The notes under the pieces are model-generated. The model did no database searches, was not told the origin of the DNA, and worked only from the letters and a program-made list of their open reading frames with translations. A stretch of 61,837 nt of DNA, from the NCBI GenBank assembly GCA_016869735.1, contig VGDL01000015.1, positions 1 through 61,837 on the forward strand, written 5' to 3'. The first letter of the stretch is position 1. The number at the start of each line of letters is the position of its first letter. This DNA comes from Alphaproteobacteria bacterium (GTDB taxonomy: Bacteria > Pseudomonadota > Alphaproteobacteria > Acetobacterales > Acetobacteraceae). This document shows, one piece after another, positions 16,111-28,138 of this stretch. The translations under genes were made by a program, and so were the position numbers.

Positions 16111-17231
16111 GCCTGATCGCCCTTGTCCCGCTTGGGTTGCTTGTCGCGCTTGCGGCCTGTGCTCCGCAAGCCCCCATCATGGTGGGGGCCGCGCCAAGCG
16201 CCGCGCCACCGGATGTGCCGCGCACCAGGGTTGCGCTGTTGCTGCCGCTTTCGGGGCAACAGGCGGCGCTTGGTCAGGCGCTGCAACAGGCGGCAGAATT
16301 GGCTCTGTTTGAAAAGAATGACCGCCGCGTGGAATTCATCCCACTCGATACAGGTGGCAATGCCATGGGGGCGGGGGATGCGGCGCGGCGCGCGGTCAGC
16401 CTTGGCGCCGTTAGCTTGGTTGGGCCTTTGACGGGCGGGGAAACCGCGGGCGCGGCGCCGGTTGCCCAGGCCGCGCGCCTGCCAGTACTTGCCTTCACCA
16501 ATGATGCTTCTCAGGCGCGGCAAGGCGTGTGGACGCTTGGCATTACGCCAGAACAGCAGATGCGCCGCGTGATCGGATTGGCCATGTCCAGCGGGGCGCG
16601 GCAATTCGGCATGGTGGCGCCGGATGATGCTTTTGGCCGCGCCTTGGCGCAGGCGATGCGACAAGTGGCGGCGGATTTTAACCTGCCGAGCCCAGCGATT
16701 GCGCTGTTCAACGATAGGGCTAGCGCTGCCGGGCCTGTCACCGAGATGTCGCGGCGGGCAACTAGCGCGATTGATGCGGTCGTGATTGGCGCCACCGGCT
16801 TCCGTGCGCGGGAATTGGCAGCGGCGGTCAGGGCCGGGGCGCAGGAAAATCCGCGTCCCTTGCTGCTTGGCCATGCGCTGTGGATTGCCGATGCTGGGCT
16901 TGCCAATGAACCCGCCTTGCATGGCGCGCTTTTCCCTGCCCCGGATGAACGGGCGCGGAGCGCGTTTGATGGGCGCTTTCAGCAGGCTTTTGGCCAGCGC
17001 GCGCCGCGCATCGCGGGGGTTGCGCATGATGCCGCAGTGTTGGCGGCTGGCCTTGCCGTTGCGCCGGCTGGCACTACGCCGGATGCGATGCCGCGCTTCG
17101 ATGGTGTGGATGGCCCCGTGCAATTGCGCGCAAATGGGGCGGTGGAGCGCAGCCTGGGGCTGTTTCGGGTGGCGCCAAACGGCGATGCCGTTTTGGTGGA
17201 ACCGCCCATGCCGCTTGGTGTTGGCTTCTAG
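16080..17231 (+). CDS. LppC/LpoA-family lipoprotein, penicillin-binding protein activator
   Basis: 383-residue lipoprotein with a periplasmic-binding-protein fold. The signal peptide has the lipobox LAAC (LGLLVALAACAPQ), so it is lipidated and probably outer-membrane anchored. The body shows RVALLLPLSGQQAALGQAL, LVGPLTGGETAGAAPVAQA, and late blocks such as FPAPDERARSAFDGRFQQAF. In enterobacteria LpoA stimulates PBP1A; in alphaproteobacteria the role is inferred from family only. GTG 16080 is chosen as the nearest start to the signal peptide, lying inside the 5' end of divergent rsmI. It is followed closely by the sensor kinase gene. Confidence 0.85.
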   Translation: MPRFLNRLSSRLIALVPLGLLVALAACAPQAPIMVGAAPSAAPPDVPRTRVALLLPLSGQQAALGQALQQAAELALFEKNDRRVEFIPLDTGGNAMGAGDAARRAVSLGAVSLVGPLTGGETAGAAPVAQAARLPVLAFTNDASQARQGVWTLGITPEQQMRRVIGLAMSSGARQFGMVAPDDAFGRALAQAMRQVAADFNLPSPAIALFNDRASAAGPVTEMSRRATSAIDAVVIGATGFRARELAAAVRAGAQENPRPLLLGHALWIADAGLANEPALHGALFPAPDERARSAFDGRFQQAFGQRAPRIAGVAHDAAVLAAGLAVAPAGTTPDAMPRFDGVDGPVQLRANGAVERSLGLFRVAPNGDAVLVEPPMPLGVGF

Positions 17232-17258
17232 CACCATGTGGCAACCCCGGCTTTTGCC

Positions 17259-18626
17259 ATGAAGCCCTTGCTGCGTTTGGCCCTTGCGATTGGCGCCGTG
17301 CCGCTGCTGGTGCTGTGTCTTTTGATGCTGACGCGGGAATTACGGCTGGCGCCTGGCCTGGCGGCGCTTGCTGGCGTGATGCTTTCAAGCCTTGCTCTCG
17401 CCTGGGGCTGGCGCGCGCGGGTTGCGCTTCTGGCCGCGACACTTGGCGATGCTTTGGCGCAAGTCAGGGCTGTGCCTGCCCGGGCTGAGGCCCCTGCGCT
17501 GCCTTCGACTGATGATCTGGCCGATGGCATTCGCCGCCTTGCGCGCGGGCTTGCGGAACAGGGCGCGCTTCTGGAAAGGCTGCGGCGTGCCGATGCAGCC
17601 ATTCTGGAAAACCTGCCCGAACCCGTGCTGCTGCTTTCCGGCGAACGCGCCGTGCTGCGCGCCAACCCTGCGGCGCGGGGCATGCTTGGGCCGGAAGCAG
17701 CAGGGCAGGGGCCGGATACCGCGGCGCTGCTCCGCCACCCCGTGCTGGCCGCCGCCATGGATGATGCGCTGGCCGAAGGCCATTCCGTCACGGCTGAGTT
17801 GCATTTGCCCGTGCCCGTGCCGCGGGAGGTTTCCGCCCGTGTCGTGCCGCTTGATCCGCCGCTTGTTGATGGCGGGCGGCTTTTGATTCTGCTGATTGAT
17901 CGCAGCCGGGAAGCGGCGATTGAAAGAACTCGCGCCGATTTCGTTGCCAATGCCAGCCATGAATTGCGCACCCCATTGGCCAGCCTGCTTGGCTTCATTG
18001 AAACGCTACGCGGCCCTGCCGCCGATGATCCCGCCGCGCAACAGCGCTTCCTGGGCATCATGGCTGAGCAGGGGGAGCGTATGCGCCGGCTGATTGATGA
18101 TTTGCTGAACCTGTCGCGCATTGAAATGGAAGAACACCAGCCCCCGAATGGCGAAGCACCACTCGCGATGATGACGCGTGCCGAGGTGGAGGCCCTGGCG
18201 CCGCTCATTGAGCGGCGGGACATCAGGGTGCAGTTGGACCTTGAGGAAGGCTTGGTGGCAGAGCCCGCCAATGCGGATCAAGTGGCGCAGGTGATCCGCA
18301 ATATTTTGGAAAATGCCATCAATCACGGGCGTGATGGCGGCTTGATCACGGTTACGCTGAAGCCTGCGGTTGCAGCGGATGGAACCGCGCGGCCCGGCGC
18401 CTTGCTCAGCATCGCCGATGATGGCCCTGGCATCGCCAAGCACCATCTGCCGCGCCTGACCGAAAGGTTTTATCGTGTGGACGCGGCACGGTCGCGCCAT
18501 AAGGGGGGCACCGGCTTAGGTCTTGCGATCACGCGCCACATCACCATGCGCCATCGTGGAAGGCTTGCTATTGAAAGCACTGAAGGGGTTGGCACCAGGG
18601 TGAATGTCTGGCTGCCGACAGGGTAG
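17259..18626 (+). CDS. phoR: PhoR-like sensor histidine kinase
   Basis: About 455 residues. Two N-terminal hydrophobic segments (LALAIGAVPLLVLCLLML and LAALAGVMLSSLALAWGW) with almost no periplasmic loop fit PhoR, followed by a PAS-like region (ILENLPEPVLLLSGERAVLR). The H-box FVANASHELRTPLASLLGF is near residue 240, the N-box is RNILENAINHGRDGG, and the ATP lid is DDGPGIAKHHLPRLTERFYR with GTGLGLAI. All kinase motifs are intact. A GTG seven codons upstream is an alternative start. In most relatives phoR is followed by pst-phoU-phoB; here a TctC gene follows after 98 bases, so the partner regulator is elsewhere or lost. Confidence 0.8.
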   Translation: MKPLLRLALAIGAVPLLVLCLLMLTRELRLAPGLAALAGVMLSSLALAWGWRARVALLAATLGDALAQVRAVPARAEAPALPSTDDLADGIRRLARGLAEQGALLERLRRADAAILENLPEPVLLLSGERAVLRANPAARGMLGPEAAGQGPDTAALLRHPVLAAAMDDALAEGHSVTAELHLPVPVPREVSARVVPLDPPLVDGGRLLILLIDRSREAAIERTRADFVANASHELRTPLASLLGFIETLRGPAADDPAAQQRFLGIMAEQGERMRRLIDDLLNLSRIEMEEHQPPNGEAPLAMMTRAEVEALAPLIERRDIRVQLDLEEGLVAEPANADQVAQVIRNILENAINHGRDGGLITVTLKPAVAADGTARPGALLSIADDGPGIAKHHLPRLTERFYRVDAARSRHKGGTGLGLAITRHITMRHRGRLAIESTEGVGTRVNVWLPTG

Positions 18627-18724
18627 CGTTGAGTTGCGCTCTCGGTCATGATCGGCCAGTTGGCCCGGGCAGATCAGGCTTTGCCGCCAGATCGCCCAGA
18701 TGGAAGGAATAGGGGAGAAACTTC

Positions 18725-19681
18725 ATGAAAATCCAACGTCGCAGTGTTTTGGCTTCAGCCGGCGCCTTACTGGCTGCGCCCGCCTTGGCGCAGTCGCGCT
18801 GGCCGGATCGGCCTATTGAAATCATTGTGGGCTTCACCGCCGGCGGCGCGACCGATCTTGATGCGCGGGGCTATGCGGCTGCGCTCGAAAAGCGCATCGG
18901 TGGGTCGGTTGTGGTGGTCAATCGCCCCGGCGCGGGGGGCGAAGTGGCCTTGGCTGCCGTGGCGCGTTCGCGCCCTGATGGGCATACCATCGGCACCACC
19001 AATATGCCGGGTTTGCTCACCATTCCGATTGAGCGCTCCGCGCAATTCAAGCTGGATGATTTTGTTGGCATCGGCAATCTGGTGACCGACCCTTCCGCCA
19101 TTACGGTGCATGAAGACAGCCCTTACCGGACACTCGCGGACCTATTGGCGGCGGCGCGGGCGCGGCCTGAGACGATCACCTATGCTTCCCCCGGCGTGGG
19201 CACGGATGATCATTTGCAATTGGTGTTGTTGCAGGCGGCGACCGGCACGCGCTTTGTGCATGTGGTCTATCAGGGTGATCCGCAGCTTCGCACCGCCGTG
19301 CTTGGCAAGCAGGTGGACAGCATGGGGCTGAACCTTGGTCCCGTCACGGCGAATACGGAAAAGCTGCGCGTTTTGTCGCAAGGTGGCGCCACACGCAGCC
19401 GCTTCCGCCAGGATGTGCCAACGCTGATGGAATTGGGCTTTCCGGTGCAGATGGCATCCGAACGCGGCTTGGTCATGCCGGCCGGCACGCCGCCTGCGAT
19501 TGTCCAGCGCCTGCGCGAAGCCACCGCCGATATCGCGCGCGATCCGGAATTCGTGAAAATCCTGGAAGGGCGCTTTACCGAACCGGCCTATGAAGCGGGT
19601 GATGCCTGGTTTGAACGGTTACGCCGGCAGGAAGCGGAATATCGCAAGCTGTGGCAGGTTACGCCCTGGTCGCAAAGATAG
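18725..19681 (+). CDS. TctC/Bug family tripartite transporter binding protein
   Basis: 318-residue periplasmic binding protein of the Bug family, which binds tricarboxylates or other organic acids. A twin-arginine-like signal (QRRSVLASAGALLAAPALA) is at residues 4-22. The mature part shows WPDRPIEIIVGFTAGGATD, where the GGATD-type loop binds a carboxylate, then NRPGAGGEVALAAVARSRPD. It lacks adjacent TctA/TctB membrane genes and so is an orphan binding protein, as is common in Acetobacteraceae and Burkholderiales. ATG 18725 follows AGGGGAGA. The next feature downstream is a damaged polysaccharide locus. Confidence 0.88.
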   Translation: MKIQRRSVLASAGALLAAPALAQSRWPDRPIEIIVGFTAGGATDLDARGYAAALEKRIGGSVVVVNRPGAGGEVALAAVARSRPDGHTIGTTNMPGLLTIPIERSAQFKLDDFVGIGNLVTDPSAITVHEDSPYRTLADLLAAARARPETITYASPGVGTDDHLQLVLLQAATGTRFVHVVYQGDPQLRTAVLGKQVDSMGLNLGPVTANTEKLRVLSQGGATRSRFRQDVPTLMELGFPVQMASERGLVMPAGTPPAIVQRLREATADIARDPEFVKILEGRFTEPAYEAGDAWFERLRRQEAEYRKLWQVTPWSQR

Positions 19682-19710
19682 GCGGCGGCGTATCGGCAGG
19701 TGGGGGGAGG

Positions 19711-20261
19711 TTGAGTAGGCCCGAAAGCCGCCAAGAAGCGCGCCCAGGGTCACCCCGCGTTCTTTTTGCGATCAGCGGCATGGGCTTTGGCCATGTGCAA
19801 CGCTCCCTGCCACTGATCCGACGTTTGCTTTTGGATGGGGCAAGGCTTAGCCTTGTCAGTGATGGCGATGCTCTTGTTGCGCTGCGCCGGGAGCTTGCCG
19901 GGCATGAGGCCGTTGAATTCATAGCCTTCCCTGATTACCCGCCCCTGCAGCGTGGCGCGGGTATTGCGCATTACTGGTATTTCCTGACGGATTTGCTGCG
20001 GCTCGCGCGCCGGTTGCGGCAGGAAAAATCATTCACGGATCGGCTGGTTGCCGAAATCAGGCCGCATATCATTATTGCGGACGGGCGCTTTGGATTTCAT
20101 GCGCCGTCTGTGCCTTCCTTCCTGATCTGTCATCAGATCAGGCTAATCCTGCCGCCCCTGTTACGGCCGTTTCAACTGATTGCCGATACGATACAGCTTA
20201 ATCTTCTGCGGCGGTTTGACAGGGTCTTGGTGCCGGATTTCGCCCCGGCCGATATGCTGGC
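19711..20261 (+). pseudogene. Glycosyltransferase, 5' half only (fused by deletion)
   Basis: The N-terminal half of a GT-B fold glycosyltransferase like those in Pfam Glyco_trans_1_3. It starts VLFAISGMGFGHVQRSLPLI with the GxGxGHxxR glycine loop, and continues to RFDRVLVPDFAPADMLAL, about 180 residues. A whole protein would be about 350 residues and carry a nucleotide-sugar-binding second domain. Around 20258-20262 the frame instead runs into sequence that, in another frame, is an SLBB polysaccharide-export protein. The start is uncertain: TTG 19711 is in frame just after GGGGGGAGG, and the frame is open from 19651. Probably inactive. Confidence 0.75.
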
Positions 20262-21395
20262 GTTGCTTCGGACAGTATTCTGGATTTCCTGCTGCGTGCA
20301 GGTGGCGTTGATTCAGCGCGGGGATCCTTCCGCGATGTCATCGTCCAACGCGGAGGTTCCACCGTAACCAGCCTTGATCTTTATCGCTTCCTGATTGATG
20401 GCAATATTCCGCAAATTCGCCTGCAGGAAGGCGATACGATCGTTGTTGGGCGGCAGCGCCCGCTGATCGGTGCCTATGGCGCGGTGCGTAACAATTACCT
20501 GTTTGAAAGCGCGCAGCGCGGCCCAATGCGCGGCCAGGATTTGATCAATTACGCCCGGTTGCTGCCAGCGGCGACCAATGCCGTGATCCGCGGCGTGCGC
20601 AATGCGCAACCCTTTTCTCGCTATGTCACCATTGCCGAACTTGCGCGTCAGACCTTGCAGGACCAGGACACGGTGACCTTTGTGGCGAATGTCGCGCTGC
20701 GGACGGTGCGTGTCACCATCGAAGGCAGCCGGCTATATCCTTCTGTCCTTGTGGCTGATCGGGATTTTTCGCTCTGTCAGATCTTGGATCACGTCGCAGT
20801 GGACCCGATGCTGGCCAATACCGCCGCCGTATTCCTGTTGCGCCCGCGCCTTGCCATGCAGCAAAAGCGAGCCATTGATGATTCGCTTGATCGGTTGGAA
20901 AGGCAGCTATTCCTCTCCCCTGCCATGACGCCAGGCGTGGCGCAGGCCCGCTCGGCAGAAGCCAATCTTGTCCTTTCCTATCTCAGTCGCGCGCGCCGTA
21001 GCCTGCCCGAAGGCCGCCTGGTTGTGGTGAATGAGGACGGCACCTGCGCGCCAGTGCGCCTTGAAGATGGCGATGTTATCGTCATCCCGGAAAGATCGCA
21101 GACGGTCATGGTCCAGGGGGAGGTGCGTATGCCGCGCGCTGTGCTGTGGCGGGAAGGCATGACGATTGACCAATACCTTGATCAGGCCGGTGGGCTGACT
21201 GCACGCGGGGGGCGTTCTACGCTCATGCTCCGCCGCCCAAGTGGTCAGGTTATTCTTGAACCGCGCCAATCGCCGGCTGCGGGTGATGAACTGATCGCGC
21301 TGCCCTATCTTGATCCGAAGTACTTCATCATGGGCCAGGAATTCATCACCGCCCTGTTCCAAGTGGCGCTTGCGGCGCGGGTGTTCAAAGACTGA
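20262..21395 (+). pseudogene. Polysaccharide export protein (SLBB/Wza type), 5'-truncated
   Basis: The C-terminal ~377 codons of a polysaccharide biosynthesis/export outer-membrane protein. From 20262 the frame reads ASDSILDFLLRAGG, DVIVQRGGSTVTSLDLYRFL and LQEGDTIVVGRQRP, an SLBB domain. A second half follows with PEGRLVVVNEDGTCAPVRLE, GDVIVIPERSQTVMVQGEV and YLDQAGGLTARGG, another SLBB unit. The N-terminal poly_export domain, signal peptide and start are missing because a glycosyltransferase 5' half takes their place. Later in-frame ATGs (for example 20484) would give a fragment without a signal peptide. The stop at 21393-21395 is intact. Confidence 0.75.
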
Positions 21396-21410
21396 CTCCG
21401 CGTAGGGCTC

Positions 21411-22022
21411 ATGACTTTAGCGCTTTGGGGTATTGATCCCCGGGGCGTGACGGGTTCCTCTGCGGTTATGGATGATTCTCCCGCCCCCGTGCCGACGCGT
21501 ACTGATATGTTCCTCACCTACGGCAAGATCGGCCTGATCGGCTTTGGCGGTATCAATGCCTGGGCGCGGCGCGTGCTGGTGGAAGAAAAGCGCTGGCTGA
21601 CAGAACAGGAATATGCCGAGACGCTTGGTTTGGGTCAGGTGCTGCCGGGGCCCAATGCGCTCAATGCCGCGATTATGGTGGGGGACCGGTTTCATGGCGC
21701 GATTGGTGCCTTGCTCGCTTCCTGTTCCATGTTTGGCGGGCCGCTGATTATCCTGATGGGACTTGCGGTGCTTTATGATTCCTATGGCGAGGTCCCGCTG
21801 GTGAAGGCAGTGCTGGCGGGCGTTGCAGCGGCGGCGGCGGGGATGGTGCTCGGCACCGCGGTCAAGATGGCGCAGAAGCTGAAGCCGACACTGGCGCTTT
21901 TGGGGGTTGGGCTTTGCGCATTGGCGGCGGCGGGTTTCTTCCGCGTGCCCTTGCCCATGGTGGTGCTGGGGCTGGCACCCTTTGGCATTCTGGCATCCTG
22001 GCATGGGGCGCGCGGCAAATGA
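21411..22022 (+). CDS. Chromate transporter, first half-size subunit
   Basis: 203-residue membrane protein of the CHR family. The signature region GLIGFGGINAWARRVLVEEK, then WLTEQEYAETLGLGQVLPGP, matches the family's GGP-type first motif and the QxLPGP motif. Several hydrophobic helices follow. Half-size CHR proteins work as pairs of two adjacent genes; its partner overlaps its stop codon by four bases. Chromate or possibly another oxyanion is exported across the inner membrane. ATG 21411 has only a weak AGGG upstream; ATG 21468 is an alternative that removes a non-conserved leader. Confidence 0.82.
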   Translation: MTLALWGIDPRGVTGSSAVMDDSPAPVPTRTDMFLTYGKIGLIGFGGINAWARRVLVEEKRWLTEQEYAETLGLGQVLPGPNALNAAIMVGDRFHGAIGALLASCSMFGGPLIILMGLAVLYDSYGEVPLVKAVLAGVAAAAAGMVLGTAVKMAQKLKPTLALLGVGLCALAAAGFFRVPLPMVVLGLAPFGILASWHGARGK

Positions 22023-22542
22023 CCGCCACGATCTTCTGGCAATTATTGCTGGGCTTCGGCGCCATTTCCCTGGTTTCGGTCGGCGGCGGCATTGCGGTGC
22101 TGCCGGAGATGCACCGTCTGGTTGTCGATGTGCATGGCTGGATGAGTGATGCGGATTTCGCGCGGCGCTTCGCGCTGGCCCAGGCGGCACCCGGCCCGAA
22201 TATCCTGGTGGTTGGGCTGTTTGGCTGGCATGTCGGCGGCATTTTGGGGATGCTGACCGCAACCGCGGCCATGACTGTGCCAACCAGCCTGATGGCATTT
22301 GGCTTTTCGCGCTTGCGGGCAAGGCTTTTGGGAAGGCCTTGGCTGCGTATTATCGAACGCGGGCTGGTGCCGATTGCCGTCGGGCTGATTGCGGCTTCGG
22401 GCTTGCTGCTGGCGCAGGGTTCAGCCGAAAGCTGGCTGACCGTTGCGCTTACCATCTGTTCCGCCTTTTTCGTCTGGCGCACGGATTACAGCCCGCTTTG
22501 GGTATTGGGCGCTGGCGCCATTCTTGGGGCCTTGGCGCTGTG

Positions 22543-22543
<1 letters not shown>
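22019..22543 (+). CDS. Chromate transporter, second half-size subunit
   Basis: 174-residue membrane protein, the second CHR half. GFGAISLVSVGGGIAVLPEM, then WMSDADFARRFALAQAAPGP, repeats the first subunit's motif pattern, followed by hydrophobic helices. ATG 22019 overlaps the upstream TGA (ATGA), so the two halves are translationally coupled. Its own stop overlaps the start of the F420-hydrogenase-like gene by one base. The pair should form an antiparallel dimer equivalent to full-length ChrA. Substrate assignment comes from family only. Confidence 0.82.
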
Positions 22544-26041
<3,498 letters not shown>

Positions 26042-26051
26042 GATGAAAGCC

Positions 26052-27116
26052 TTACCGGCGGTGTGGCGGGCTGCGCCGCGCTGCTTCACGATCCGCACGC
26101 ATCATTCTGAGCAACATGCCTTCCCTAAGGCCGCGATCCGCCACGCGCAGGCTTCTGGTTGGCCAGATACGCCGGATGGCAGCGTAAATCGCGCAGCCGG
26201 GCAGCACGTAATCCACCCGTTCTGGCCCCACGCAAGGATGCGCGGCCAATTCCGCGCGCCCCATGGCAAAAAGATCGCCAAGCGCGGCATCGGCGGCTTC
26301 GCAATCAAGCGTTGAGCCATCCACCAGCGGGCGACGATAACGCGGCAGCGCCATGACCACGCCGGCCAAGGTGGTAACGGTGCCGGAAGTGCCCATCAGC
26401 TTGACCCCCCCGGCGTGGATTTCCTGGCCGATGCAATGGAGCCGGTCAAAGGCTTCCAGCCGCGCCGCCACTTCATCCACCACGGCAAAGAAACCTTCCT
26501 GGGTGAAGCAGGCCGCACCGCAGCGTTCGGCCAGTGTCACGACGCCCACGGGCAAGGAGATATAGCCGATCAGCTCCGGCACATCGCCAGGGCGGGCGGC
26601 GGCGCGGATCCAGGCGATTTCCGTGCTGCCGCCGCCAATATCAAACAAAAGCGCGCGCCGATCGCCGGGTTCCAGCAGCGCAGCGCAGGATTCCATGGCG
26701 AGTTCGGCTTCTTCCCGCCCCGTGATGATGCGAAGCCTGATGCCGGTTTCGGCTTCCACCCGCGCAAGGAAGCCTGCGCCATTGCTGGCCTGGCGGCAGG
26801 CTTCCGTCGCCACAGCCTCAAAACCGCGCAAGGAACGACGTGAGAGTTTGTCGGCGCAGGCGCTGAGCGCGACCAGGGCACGGTCCATGGAAGCGGGGGA
26901 AAGCTGGCCGCTGCTGCCCAAACCTTCGCCAAGCCGCACCACGCGGCTGAAGGAATCCACCACGCGAAAGCCAGTCTGGCAGGGGGCGGCGATCAGCAGG
27001 CGGCAATTATTGGTGCCAAGGTCAAGCGCCGCATAGGTCGCGCCCGAACCGTCTGCCCGCGTAAAAGGCTGGCCGGCTTCGGCGTAACGGGCAAGATGCG
27101 GGGCGGCTTCGGTCAT
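26052..27116 (-). CDS. ppx: Ppx/GppA family exopolyphosphatase
   Basis: 354-residue member of the ASKHA phosphatase family that removes terminal phosphate from polyphosphate or pppGpp. The ATPase-fold motifs are AALDLGTNNCRLLIA, the catalytic glutamate region EAVATEACRQASNGAGF, ITGREEAELAMES, and the glycine-rich phosphate loop LLFDIGGGSTEIAW. It is shorter than E. coli Ppx, lacking the C-terminal HD-like domains, as is usual for the short alphaproteobacterial type. Whether polyphosphate or pppGpp is the main substrate is not visible. It is co-directional with rlmE. Confidence 0.9.
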   Translation of the reverse strand: MTEAAPHLARYAEAGQPFTRADGSGATYAALDLGTNNCRLLIAAPCQTGFRVVDSFSRVVRLGEGLGSSGQLSPASMDRALVALSACADKLSRRSLRGFEAVATEACRQASNGAGFLARVEAETGIRLRIITGREEAELAMESCAALLEPGDRRALLFDIGGGSTEIAWIRAAARPGDVPELIGYISLPVGVVTLAERCGAACFTQEGFFAVVDEVAARLEAFDRLHCIGQEIHAGGVKLMGTSGTVTTLAGVVMALPRYRRPLVDGSTLDCEAADAALGDLFAMGRAELAAHPCVGPERVDYVLPGCAIYAAIRRIWPTRSLRVADRGLREGMLLRMMRADREAARRSPPHRR

Positions 27117-27240
27117 TTTCCCTATCGTGCCGCCCTATTGGGGCGGACCATCCATGATCGGAATATCTGGCCCCAAGGGCAAGCGATTTTGAGGGGGCGA
27201 GTTGAAGCGCAGCAAGGCCGGTGCTATGAAGCGCGGCTCT

Positions 27241-27314
27241 TGGGGGATAGTTTAGCGGTAGAACTCCCGGCTCTGACCCGGGCAGCCTTGGTTCGAATCC
27301 AGGTCCCCCAGCCA
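27241..27314 (+). tRNA. tRNA-Gln (CTG)
   Basis: A full cloverleaf can be drawn: acceptor TGGGGGA pairs with TCCCCCA, the anticodon stem CCCGG/CCGGG holds loop CTCTGAC with anticodon CTG, and the T-arm CTTGG-TTCGAAT-CCAGG is followed by discriminator G and an encoded CCA. It reads CAG codons. It lies alone between divergent ppx and the CBS-domain gene. Confidence 0.93.
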
Positions 27315-27433
27315 ATTCCAGCCAGCTGTGCGTCTGGCTTCCCCCCCCTCCGCCGCCGATCCGCGTTTCTTGATGTGCCGCAAGAACGGGCGCCGGCCTT
27401 GCGCTTAGATACGCAGCCAAGGAGGACCCACCC

Positions 27434-28126
27434 ATGCGCGCCCGTGACCTGATGACCACCAGCCTTGTCACCATCCCGCCCGAAGCCCCTTTGGAGGCTG
27501 TCGCCCGTATCCTGTCGGATCGCGGTATCTCGGGCGCCCCGGTGGTGGATGGCGCCGGCAATTTCCTGGGCATGGTGACCGAGGGCGATCTGATCCGCCG
27601 ATCGGCCGCGAAGGAAGATGCGCCGAAATCCTGGGTGCTGGGTCTTTTTGCCTCAGCCGCCGATCAGGCAGCGCGTTTTGCCCGCACCCATGGCCACCGC
27701 GTCCGCGATGTGATGACAACCGATATTGCCTCGGTCACCGAAGACACCTCAATTGAGCATGTCGCGCATATCATTGAGGAGAAGAAGATCCGCCGTGTGC
27801 CTGTGCTGCGGGATGGCAAGCTTGTGGGCGTTGTTTCGCGTTCGGACCTGATCCGGGCGCTGCTGGCCGCACCGGGCAGCCTGGTCGCAGATGCGCCAGA
27901 TGAACGCATCCGCCGCGATCTGGCGATTGCCATGCGCAATGAACCTTGGGTGGATACCTACTTCATCTTCCCGGACGTGAAGAATGGTCAGGTTACTTTC
28001 CATGGCTTCTGCCGGTCTGAGACGGTGAAGCAGGGCCTCCGTGTGCTGGCCGAAGGCGTGCCGGGGGTGAAGGGGGTCGCTTTCGAAACCCAGGAACCAC
28101 CGGCCTATGTGATGGGGGTCAGCTGA
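27434..28126 (+). CDS. CBS-domain pair protein with C-terminal BON-like domain
   Basis: 230-residue soluble protein. Residues 1-60 are the first CBS unit (MRARDLMTTSLVTIPPEAPL, then GISGAPVVDGAGNFLGMVTE). Residues ~90-145 are the second (VRDVMTTDIASVTEDTSIEH, then KKIRRVPVLRDGKLVGVVSR). Residues ~155-225 look like a BON fold (DERIRRDLAIAM through VTFHGFCRSETVKQGL). CBS pairs bind adenosyl nucleotides; the partner is unknown. ATG 27434 follows AAGGAGG. Its stop codon lies within an 18-bp perfect palindrome that separates it from the convergent patatin gene. Confidence 0.85.
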   Translation: MRARDLMTTSLVTIPPEAPLEAVARILSDRGISGAPVVDGAGNFLGMVTEGDLIRRSAAKEDAPKSWVLGLFASAADQAARFARTHGHRVRDVMTTDIASVTEDTSIEHVAHIIEEKKIRRVPVLRDGKLVGVVSRSDLIRALLAAPGSLVADAPDERIRRDLAIAMRNEPWVDTYFIFPDVKNGQVTFHGFCRSETVKQGLRVLAEGVPGVKGVAFETQEPPAYVMGVS

Positions 28127-28131
28127 CCCCC
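28114..28131. terminator. 18-bp perfect palindrome at a convergent gene end
   Basis: GGGGGTCAGCTGACCCCC spans the CBS gene stop codon (TGA 28124-28126) and ends eight bases before the convergent patatin gene's stop. As RNA it folds to a 7-bp GC-rich stem with loop AGCT on either strand. It is probably a bidirectional terminator or mRNA-end stabiliser. There is no T-tract. Confidence 0.5.
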
Positions 28132-28138
28132 TCGGCCT

